Assembly: GCA_963281255.1 (NCBI GenBank)
Contig: OY725489.1
Span: 7,378,523 to 7,442,522, forward strand
DNA from: Aphrocallistes beatrix
Taxonomy: Eukaryota; Porifera; Hexactinellida; Sceptrulophora; Aphrocallistidae
DNA: 64,000 nucleotides
Reading direction: 5' to 3'
In this document: in pieces, positions 21,094 to 33,000 of the stretch
How positions within the stretch are numbered: the first letter of the stretch is position 1
Layout: each line of letters opens with the position of its first letter
Translations under genes and position numbers: made by a program
The notes under the pieces: generated by a model
What the model was told of the DNA's origin: nothing
Seen by the model: only the letters and a program-made list of their open reading frames with translations
Databases searched by the model: none

Positions 21094-24000
21094 CTATAAA
21101 GTATTTAACGTCATAAAGCAATACATTCATACATGACTCAATGAGGAAAATGTAATATCTAATTTTTATTTCGATTATATGGACCAAGTAAAATAAATCT
21201 TCAAGTCTGTTGGTATATGTGAAATAGCATGGATTTCATTTTATAAATATAATGGACCAGGTGATTTGGGATTTCCAGCCCAAAATGACTATACTATAAG
21301 AAATACACTACAAAATGATCTTGAGTTTCATGATTATATAATTCAAATTTTGTCAAAGAGGAAGTATTTTATAAACAAAGTTATATGATAAAATAAATAG
21401 ATTTAAGGATTGAGATTTTATGCTAAAAATAGAAGAATGGTACAATAATTGTGTCAAAGCATCATTTTAATCTGAACCAAAATTCAACATACCAATGCAT
21501 AAATGTTTTTAGGGCTGGAAAAAGAATCAAATTGGTAACAGGATACAAAAATATATTAAGTTAATGATGTTGAGGAGAGAACACAATATATATTTCCAAA
21601 AATGATCAGAAAATGATCGGGTTAAAAAAGATCGCTGATCCCCATCTGATCGTCAAATAGGATCGCGATGTTGATCGAACGATTATTGATCGCGCAATCT
21701 TAATGCCCTAAATGTGATTAGTTTATTAAATTTAGTAGTTCCTGATGTATTATAATATTCATTTCTCGCGTGCCAAGTCACTGGAGCAGCACTATCGGTC
21801 TATAGACCGACATTTTTCAGAAAGGTTTTCTGGGCTTTATACTAACCTTAATTCAATTGCACTTATCTATGAAGTGATTGAATTATATACCGAATTTTGA
21901 CATCTTGGGGATACTCTTTCAAAGAACAGATTCAATTTCCTATTACTATGGCACTGGCATCCCACGTTAAGACTTTTATTAATGGTAGAAGTATATTCCA
22001 TTAAATCAAGTGGAGTACTCGGTATTGGATATTTTAAATATAGTGGAACCTGTATATTATATACAGGTTCCACTATATTTAAAATATATTTAAAAAAGGC
22101 CGTTATATACAGTATATAACGGCCACCCTCGGGACTGGACAAAATTGGCCGTTATACACAGGTGACCGTTGTATACAGGTGATTGTCTTAACCCCCAAAA
22201 GGTATCAACGTAGTGCGATAAATATCAAGTTTTTAGAAAGCCATTTCTTGAAGTAATTACAAGAAACTTGTTTATCGTTCGTAACAGGTCCTGAAATAAA
22301 CACATAAAAAGGTGAAAAGGTGATGGCCGTTATAGACAGATAGTGGCCGTTATACACAGGTGATGGCCATTATATGTACACAGTTTTAGGGTCAGTAAGG
22401 GACTACAAATGGGTGGCCACTGGCCGCGTTGAGCAGGTGACCGCTATACACAGGTTCAATATTATGGAGTTTCGGACGGGACTGTTCATTGGTGACCGTT
22501 ATAGACAGGTGACCAATATTATATAGAGTGGCCGTTATAGCAGGTTCGACTGTATTTAAATATTTAGAACATTAGATAAAAATATATTTGAATGAAAAAT
22601 AAACTTACCAACTAAGAAATATTTTTTTAAATCTTTCTTTTCAACAATAATATCCTTGCCACCTGATACTCGGTTCGCTACAAATGAAAGAAGAGACTTC
22701 TTTTGTATTTGATAAACAAAATCCATTCTATAGCGAGCAACAATTTTCTCTGCATTCTTTTTAACAGAACTATAAGTATCAGTCAACTGTGCAATGAAAA
22801 TGTTCAAATAGACCACAATTACGATAAATACAAAAACCATATAAGTGATAACAGCGAGAACATTTAGAGTTGTGACATAATTAAAACCCAAAACCTCTTC
22901 ACCCAATAATATGCGTGTTCCAAAAAGGAGAAGAAATCCAAAGTTATCAATAATTCCACTTAATTCCTGGCTTGTGTTAAAATAGTTTATAAAAAATCTG
23001 GTTTGATTAGTTCCATTAAAAACTACCGGTAGAGGAACGCGCAGACTCAAAAGGAATGTCATTACAAAGAGATATAGAGTAATTACGAACAGTAGCATGA
23101 ATTTTGAAACGTCCCTCTTGCACACTAAAATAATTATCCTGATATAAGTTCCAAAAACTGAGTAGATGTTCAGAAGTTTTATAATAGAAAATGAGCTTAG
23201 TAGAAATGCGAACGGAGCGACATACCATTGATATTCAAGATATGGTAAGCGTGGAGCAACGAGTGTTAAAAAGCGGAAAAAGATAACGACAAAGACGAAT
23301 AGAATACCGCCTGTGTCCAACCAATTGAACACATCAGAAAAATAATTAACGAGAGCCCAACCGATATAATTTCTCCTTTTGAACAGAGTATAATAAAATT
23401 TAGGGAAAAAAATACAGAATACCTTTATAAATTTCAATAATTTTTGTCTGAAAGGAGTACCAACCTCTTTGGTAAGCTTTGTTTTGGGTTTTCCTTCACC
23501 AGGATGATCTTTATATTGTTCCAATAAATACTTCCCTTCTAACGACTGTGTTGGGTACACAAAAGGCTTCGAATCATTCTCTTCTTGTTCGCTTACTTTT
23601 AAAGGCGCTATTTCATGTACTACATCAATCTCACTACCTAAATCTGTTTCTTGTCTTGAGAGAGGAACCAAATCAATTAATTCTCCATTTGTTTCAGAAT
23701 AGTCAGAAGGAGATTGAGTTTCTCTCGATTCTTCTTCCAATGATTCGCTTTGTTTTTCATAATGCTCCTTACCAGATGTAAAGAAAGACTTTCCAAACCA
23801 ACTAGCAAGCCAATTGATTATCTTTTGAACTAAAAGGGAATATCGTTACTAGTAAAACTCGATTAATGTTTATATATCTATATCTCTGTAACGAAATGAT
23901 TGAGGAAACTGCCACGCACAGGAAGCTGTTTGTAGTATGTGGGAGTCTTTTGGCTATGGCTCTACTAAGTGCTGACCTCAGACGAAAATGTCGACTCATC

Positions 24001-27000
24001 ATGGAATTATAACGTCATTGTCACCTTTTTTATAATTAGAAATGTCAGTTTTTAGACCATAACTCAAGCCATTTTAGCTGATAGAAGGCTGAAATTTTAA
24101 TAAAATACAAGCACGCTTCGCTTGCTTGCGCTGCGGGGCATGCGGACACTGCGTGTCCGCAGAGTCGCCCTGCGGGCGCCTGGAGTCACTCAATTAAACA
24201 TATTTTGGAATTTTTCCCCTCATATAAATATTGTAAACAAAGGTCGACGAATAATTTCTCACATGGATCCGAAAATATAATATTCAAAATCTACAGCACT
24301 TATACCCCATGTCAACCGTTGGAAGCTAGACTCTAGCCCATTTTTGTAATTTGTTGACTTTATATATCTATTGTAAACAAAAGGAAACAAATTGATGATC
24401 AAATTTACTCGAAAATATGATATTCGACATCTAGACCCCTAAAAACCCCATGTCAACCGTTGTAAGCTAGTTTCTAGCATATTTTTGAGATTTATTTACT
24501 TTACGTACCTATTGTAAACAAAAGTAAACAAATAATTTATCATATACATCTGAAAATATGATAATCGAAATCTACACTCCTAAAAACCCCATGTCAAACC
24601 GTTGGAAGCTAGTTTCTAGCATATCTTTGAGATTTGTTTACTTTATGTATCTATTGTAAACAAAAGTAAACAAATAATTTATCATATAGATCTGAAAATA
24701 TGATATTCGAAATCTACACCCCTGAAAACCCCATGTCACCCGTTGGAAGCTAGTCTCTAGCATTATTTTCAAAATTAATCAAATGGTGTGAAAATATGTA
24801 TATAAAGGTGTGAAAATATGCAGATAATCTTTTTTATAGCCATACACTATAATACATTTAAGATATCAAACATAAGTTGTGGCTTTGAATTATTAATAAT
24901 AATGACGATCTATTCTAGTGTCGTACTTGAACCATCCAATTTCTATGGTGATAGTGTAGTCATTTATTTTGTATAGAAAAGGTGTGAAAAATTGTTTTCC
25001 ATTTTTTTTGCAGAGGTGTGAAAATTTCGCTTAGATCTTAGAACTTAATCGTATATTCATCATTTGAAACCTACATGCCAATTTTCGTATCTCTACGACT
25101 TGCCAATTCTTCAATCAATTCGAACAAACAAAAATCCTAGCATTTTAATATATAAGATGTATATCAATATACCTCACCATAGCCTACTCTAATAATGCCT
25201 CAGAGTAAAATAACCAAGGATGCGGTAATAGTCGAATGGATTAATACAGAATTAGCCTAAAATCGTTAACCATGTAGTATAGGCATTAAGAATGTATTAC
25301 CAACATATATAAACATGGCATCAAAGTACATATATCCGTTGGAAAAATTTCGATTAGTCATCATATCATTGCGCAACAGGTCATTTTAAGCACGATTTTC
25401 AATTTTCTAGGCTGTTTTAAGCTAACTTCTAAATGTTATTAAGTTAGAAATCCCAAAATAGTGGCTAAAATTAGGCAAATTTCCAAAATACTGTTGAATC
25501 ATTATACTGAAGACTGCTTAGATTGCTTAGATTCTAGTCAGTTATCTAAAGCAATATACCTACTATGGATTAAAACACTAAGAACGGCAATTGATGGAAA
25601 AAAAAATTTCTAAGAGTGCGAATAAAATCTCACTTCTACTATTTAAAATAAATTTTTATCCCCAATCTTACCCATTGAATTGGCACCTACTAAAGGTGAC
25701 ATAACGGTAAAATTACTTTGAATTTCTAAAAGCTGTTTCGTACGAATATTAAGAATACATATATGAACTTAAAAATACGCAAAACTTCAAATCTAAAATT
25801 TCAAAAACAATAGCGTCAGCTACTAGTACTGGCCTTAAGCTTATTGATAAACTATCAGATCCTCTTCCCCAAAATCTCAAGACTGCTCTTACTTTACAAA
25901 AGGCAAGCAAATGGGAGTTAAAGAAGTACGTTACATATATCCTTATATTAAGACAAATGTTAACCGGTCACTTAGAATGGTTTCTTTTAAAGATTTATAT
26001 GTGAAAATACATTGGTGTTGGGACCAAATAGGTTTTAGAGGATGGAAACCTCTACATTCTAAAATTAAAGAACAAGGGGCAAGCCTACAGGGTGTCAATT
26101 AAGTTATGTTACATAGTGTAGATTACTCACATAGAAACATTATTTATTGAACCATAATCGGCTCAAGTTACATTTGTTCGGATAAGTTTTGCAATTGTAA
26201 AAATTCATTTATCAACTCTATACTTCAACAAATTCCAAAATTTTATCTCTATTGAGGGAATACGGTCAAAAATTATCATTTTATTTTTGTCTGGAAAATC
26301 TCAAAAAGAAATTTTGAACAACCTGAAAGAAGAAAACGTCAATCGCCAGCTTATTTACAGGCAGGGGCGATCCCAGGGGGGGGCATCCGGGGCATTTGCC
26401 CCTAGTTTGATTGTGCGGCCCCGGATTTCATTCGACCATCTAAGCCAAAATCATAGGAAGGCCCCGGATTTTTTTTATTTTGCCCCGCCTCGCCCCGGTT
26501 TGGAAAATTCCTGTGACCGCCCCTGTTTACAGGACCATCAAGCGATATAAGGATACTGGATCTGTCCAAGACCGCCCTCGAACTGGTCGTGCTATATCGG
26601 TTTGCACACAACAGTTAAAGAAGAAGATTTCCAGTCGGATTTCTTGAAATCGGCGGCGGTCTATTAGAAAAATGGCTCGGGATTTTTCAGTTAGTCATGA
26701 ATCCGTTAGAAAACTTGTGAGGAATTAGTTTGGACTTAAATCTTTGAAACTCCAAAAAGTACACCATCTTAGTCCATCCTTAAGAAAGAAAAGATTAGAG
26801 AGATCAAAAAAACTTCTAACCCAGCTCGCAGTGGGTGATGAAAATCAGATACTATTCTCAGATGAAAAAAATTTCACGGTCGAAGAGTCCCATAACTCTC
26901 AAAATGATCGTATCCTTGCTACATCATCAAAAATGATAAATGGTAATGAGAAATTTATTGATCGGGTGCAAAGGCCTCAATATTTGATGGTGTGGGCCGG

Positions 27001-30000
27001 AGTGTCTGCTAATAGTCGAACAAATCTGATTTTTGTCCCCCAGGGGGTAAAAATTAATTCTCAAACATACAAGGAACTAATTTTGGAGCCAGAAATCAAA
27101 ATAGCGGGTAGAAAGTAATTTAAAAATAAAGACTGGCTCTTTCAACAAGACTCCGCTCCTGCCCACGCCTCCAATGCTACCCAATCGTGGCTACGTGTAC
27201 ATAATATTGAGTTTATTTCGAAGGAAGAGTGGCCATCTTCAAGCCCAGACCTTAACCCACTGGACTATTCTATATGGGAGACACTGCAAACAAGGGCTTG
27301 TGCTAAACCCCACAAAAGTCTGAAATCTCTGCAGAGTGCACTCTTCAGGGAATGGCAACGAATGCCTCAAAAAGAGCTGCGAGATTCTGTGAATCAGTTT
27401 AGGGGGCAAGAAAAGAAGAAGCTAGTATATAGAATAATCAATCATGGTAAATCATCGTAAGTAATGTACTAGTAGGTACTGAAGAAATTCGATTGATCAC
27501 TTCGATATTGTAAAAGTTAAATAAATTTAGCGATGTAACAGAACTTAATTGACACCCTGTAATTTCATGGACGGGACGGGATCGTCCCGGAAAATCTAGA
27601 TGCCTATTTTAGGGGACGGGACGGGACCATCCCGGAAAATCTAGGTATCTAATTTCCAGGACGGGACGAGTCAAGATACCTCTTTCCCCGGATGGGACAG
27701 AAAAGGTACCTAATTTCCGGGACGAGACAGAAAAGGTACCTAATTTTCGGGACGGGACGAGTTTGGATGCCTAATTTCCGGGATGGGATGGGTTAAAATG
27801 CCTAATTTCTGTGACGGGACGGATTAAGATACCTTATATTCGGGACGGGACAGGATCATTTCGGAAAAACAAGATCATAGTAAGGCCTCGGATTATTTTT
27901 CCCTTGGCCCCGCATCGCCACGGTTTGGAAAATTCCAGTGACCCCCCCCTGATTCTATTTCTTGAAATTTAAGCAGTTGTCGCGATTAATCGATGTTTCA
28001 ATACACTGAATTGACTCTACTGTATAATTGGGTATTTTTGTCACGTCCCGAAAATTAAATACTGACAAAGTATTCCGGAATAATTCTGTCCCGTCCCGGA
28101 TATTAGGTATCTCAATCCGTCCCGTCCCAGAAATTAGGCATCTTAACCCGTCCCGTCCCAGAAATTAGGTTTCTTAACCCGTCTCGTCCAGGAAATTAGG
28201 CATGCCCAGAACAAGGGTATTATATAAATGTTGAACTAGTGAAAATATTTTTATCCCACTGCCCCAGCCACCAGTGTAGACGTATAAAGCAAACTAAAAA
28301 ATCAATTGTTACGAAGCCCATCTTATGAGACAACTTCGGATCTCGAGGTCAAGTAGACCTTATTGACATGAGGACTACTCCTGATGGTGATTATAAATGG
28401 ATTCTTTACTATCAAGATCATTTTACAAAATTGATTGTTCTATTGTTCATTAAAGAGAAAATGTGCATTAGTAGTTTCAAACAACTTAATCAAAATTTTC
28501 TTTACTCTGGGTGCACCTACTATCTTACAATGCGATAATTGCAAATAATTCGACAACAAAATGCTTGTGAGCATGCTAAATAAATTATGCCCATGCTCCA
28601 AAATTATACATGGCAAGCCCGGTTATCCACAATCACAGGGATCCGTCGAAAGTGCTAATAAACGCATCGGAGGTATTCTCACAAGCGTATTAAATAAGCA
28701 ACAAAAAACAGAATGGGTTAAGGAATTAGATAAAGTAGCATATATCAAAAATTCTTCCTACTATAGTGCATGTCAAAATAGTCACTATAAAATGCTCTAT
28801 GGGAGGAACCCTCCTAAAGGCCTTCGGACTTTGATATTCCTGAGGCACTCTCCGATGCCATTAATACAGTTAAAGAGCTCAGAATGGTAAACGCAGATTT
28901 AAAATTTAGATATGAATTTAATCAAGATAAAATTTTTGATAATACTAGTTTAATTTCCATTCTTGAGGAACCTAGTCTTAATTCAACACCTGGTACTGCA
29001 TGTATTCAAGATCACATTGAAGATACACTCTCTTCCAACAATTCGGAGCAATGTGACATCGATATGCACTTTGATCCAGCAAATTTAAGTGACTATTTAC
29101 TATCTCCCTCCTAGTTTGTCATGCGAAGCCTGTAATTTTTCAGCTCAGTTGGTGAAGAACGGATACATTGTAATCAATTTAATTCTGTTAGGCATAAAAA
29201 TTGCTTTAAAAAACTTTCCCCTCATTAAGAGGGAACCTAAACCACAATATTTTTGTTCTCAATCCCACTACCTTAATGTTTCTAATCGAAACAAAGCAAA
29301 TTTAATGGCTCAACGAGGTCAAAAACGTCAAGCTGACAAACTGCTATCCGACACAGCCAAGAGTCTCCCTGAAATTGCTATTGGAGATAATATTGGAGTA
29401 CCTATACCAAAGGAAGATAGAGGCAAGTTGGGTCAGAGTCATATTTGGGAGTAATAACTAGTGTATCAGGGAGCTTTTATGCTATTGGAACTAGTCTAGG
29501 ATTTTTGAATCGAAAGTATAGGAGAGGAGAATTTGAGCTGTGGGAAGGTCATCTTATCTTAGGGTTCCTATGATTCCCAAGCTAGAAATTAAGATGCACA
29601 TTGTGGCTAAATTAGTTTCACAAAGTAGTAAACTTCACATCAATGTCGAGGTAATTGTGCTACCAGACACTGTCCTTGTAAATTACATAGATACGAATGT
29701 AATTCAGGTTGTCATCCAAAGGTAGCTGGTAACTGCATCAATAATGGAGCGTCTGTATTTGACGGATCCCAGAAACAATCACATACCTTTCCGCCTTCTA
29801 AAGGATGTCGAAAACAATTCCAAAACGACCACATTTATCCAATACTTGACAAACTATCAATTTTACAACAAGGTTACAATAACAATGTCAACAGCAAGGA
29901 AGTGAAACTGAATGCGAATAGTCAAACGATTACATCTAGTCTAGACGATATCCTTATACAAAACATCATGACAAATGATAATATTAATCAAGAATCCTTC

Positions 30001-33000
30001 ACAAACCAGCAACATGATTCAATCGATTGTACAAGCCCATCAAAACATCTATTTTCGGAACTTGAAGAACTTTGTCTGGAATGGGGAAGTAATTACAAAG
30101 ATGTTCAATCAGTCAACACATGTCCTCTCGATAATTTTATTGCATTAATTTGCCCACACATTCAGGAATTAAGAAATTTTATAGCATCTCAGCAGATAGC
30201 AATGAAAAGTAATTTACAAAGTAATTTATGTGTTGACATATGTACAGATGAAAAATTTTGATACGCTTCGTTTTTGACTTTCAAGAAAGATGGAAATAAG
30301 AGAAAAACATGGTGTCATAGATTTCTCTGGATCCGAATATACATGGTTAAGTTTTTAATATATATTGGACTATGAAACATGATATATGAGTGCAAATTGA
30401 AGTGTCCAAGTTGTTCTCTGGAATTTACAAAGTTAGAAAATATTAAGACTTTCAATAAATATATAGTTAATAAATGCCAAACTACCATTGTGAGCAAAAT
30501 TGAACACAAAAATGCAAACTTTACAAAAGAAATAATGTAGCTTTCACAAGTTTGGACGGAAAGTTATTGAACCTATCACCTTTATTGATCTTAGAAGTCG
30601 GGAATCTCGACATTGATGAAAAAGGAATAGATAAACGCATTACTTATGACATCATGTCGTATTCTTAATTTTGACTTAATTGGATATACATTGCTGTCAG
30701 GAAATCATTTTACTCTCAAGACATTCCTAAACAGTATTCTATATTAGTATGATGGTATGAGAACTCCAAAAATACATCTAGGAAAAAGTTCTCGACTTCC
30801 AAAAATATCAAAAGTTAATTTCGTTGTTTTCATGTGTTAGACTTAAAATCCCTTTAGTCCAGTTACTCTCAACTATCAGTTATTCTCTTATTAATTAATC
30901 ATATTGTAGGTCCTAAATTTCGTTTACTGTCTCTACATTCATTCATTAGAATATTAATAACATTGTAGGCCTTAAATGTGTCTTATTTCTCTACATTCAT
31001 TCATTAGTAATATTATTACTGTCGTACGCAGGATTGATAAATATCATGATTTTTTTAGATCAAAGACATCGAATTTTATATTTAAATCTGATTTTTTATT
31101 CAAATTGGATTTCAAATATTTTCTAAGAATCTAACCTTGTCGAGTTTATACATTAATTTAAATAGATCATGACTCGATTTGACGCTACCTGTAAATGAAC
31201 ACATGAATATATAAAAGAGGAGTCTATAAATGATAAATCGAGTGGAGTCTAATGTATAGTTTATTTTTCATATCCAATCAATTTCCTTTTAATTAAACTG
31301 GTAAATCCACTAGAAAATTAATTGGAATAATGATTTTAAACAAGCTGTATTTTGTATGGCATATAACCATTGGATATTAAAAGGAATAATTACACCCTAT
31401 ATAATTACAATATACCGACTAATTTTTTAAAATCATAATTTTAATAATAAGTATCATTGATTTGAATCGAACAACAATGCAAATTTTGCCTGTCTGCTGT
31501 ATTTAAAAATAATAAATATTTTGTATTGTTATATCAAGACTAAAATTGCATTTGAAATCTAGTTCATTTGTCGCGCAGAAACCATCCTAATGCTGCATAG
31601 TTACGGTGCATAAGTAATGGAGCACTTGCTAAGTTTCCAGAAACCTTATTGGTACGAGTCCCAAAAGCCATGCATTGACTAGTACTTACATCTTCCAATA
31701 GCAGACATCTACCATAACATTTACATTAGATACATAAAGTAAACAAATTACAAAAATAGGCTAGAGACTAGCTTCCAACGGTTGACATGGGGTTTTCAAG
31801 TCTATATGAGAAATTATTTGTTAAGTTTAGTTTACAATATTTATATAAAGTAAACAAATGCCTACAATACGCTAGATTGAGTAATTCCAGGCGCCCGCAG
31901 GGCGACTCTGCGGACACAAAGTGTCCGCAAACTGCGTAACACAAGCAAGCGAAGCGCGCGTTTGTATACACTATAATCGTTTTTTATAGTATAGCTGCAA
32001 ATCCTGACGAGAAAACAGTTTAAGTATTTGAAGAATCGATTAGGATCAAACAGCCAGATGGGACAGAGGAATGATGAAAAATTCATAAAATATAAACTGA
32101 TTATAAACTTCGGATACAACTTCGAAAATTAATTTGAAAGCGGTTATGAGTTCTATGGAGGTTTTCAGAAATATAAGTTCCTAATTTAACCAAAACGAAT
32201 TTCTCATAGTATTCAAGAACCTGGCAATTGGGAAACGGAACTTTCGTCGCCGGAACTTTCGTCGCGGAACTTCCGTCGCCCGGAACTTTCGTTGCTCAAC
32301 GTTTTAGTTATTATTATTACAAGCGCGCTTCGCTTCTTTGCGCTGCGCGGCTTGCGGACACTGCGTGCCCGCAGAGTCGCCCTGCGGGCGCCTGGAGTTA
32401 CTCAATCTAAACTATTTTTGGAATTTTTTACTTTATATATATGTTAGGACAAATTTGCGAAATCAACAATTATGCATAATTGTCGACAATTATGCATAAT
32501 TATGCAAAATTGTTCATCTAATGCGACAATTATGCATATTTTACAATTTCGTAGATATTTACTGCACTTTTCGAGCCATTCTTTTAATTTATTATGCCAT
32601 CCTTCTAGTTTATTATTAGTTCTTGGACAGTGTGTGTGTTCGTCGAATACATTCCACAAAATGAGTGAAAACTGCCCTACCAAACCAAGTCTCTTCAAAT
32701 TATTTTATAAATCCTTATAGGAAGATTCAGGTCTAAATGCTAGGGTTAAAATTCATTTAGACCCACAACTTCTGGGTGAAGATGCTACCAGTAATATCGA
32801 AAATCAACAGAATGTTTATTCTGAGTTTCTTATTGACTATCTAATTAGAATTCTAATTAGATATACTACATGTTTAGTTTATCTATTTTTCGATACAATA
32901 CATACATCCTCAATTGGAGAAATCGGGTTGACTGTGAAAAAATGGTCCCCCGGGCCAATATTCCATGGAAAATTTGTCCATGCAGGATTAAAACTTTCAG

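Larger units (their letters stand above)
26088..27559 (+). mobile_element. mariner-type transposon (DD37D), interrupted
   Basis: Ends CAGGGTGTCAATTAAGTTAT and its inverse at 27540-27559 differ at one base over about 26 bp, with TA duplications at 26086-26087 and 27560-27561. Without its 172-bp nested insertion (element plus one target copy) it is exactly 1300 bp, standard for the superfamily. Confidence 0.95.
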
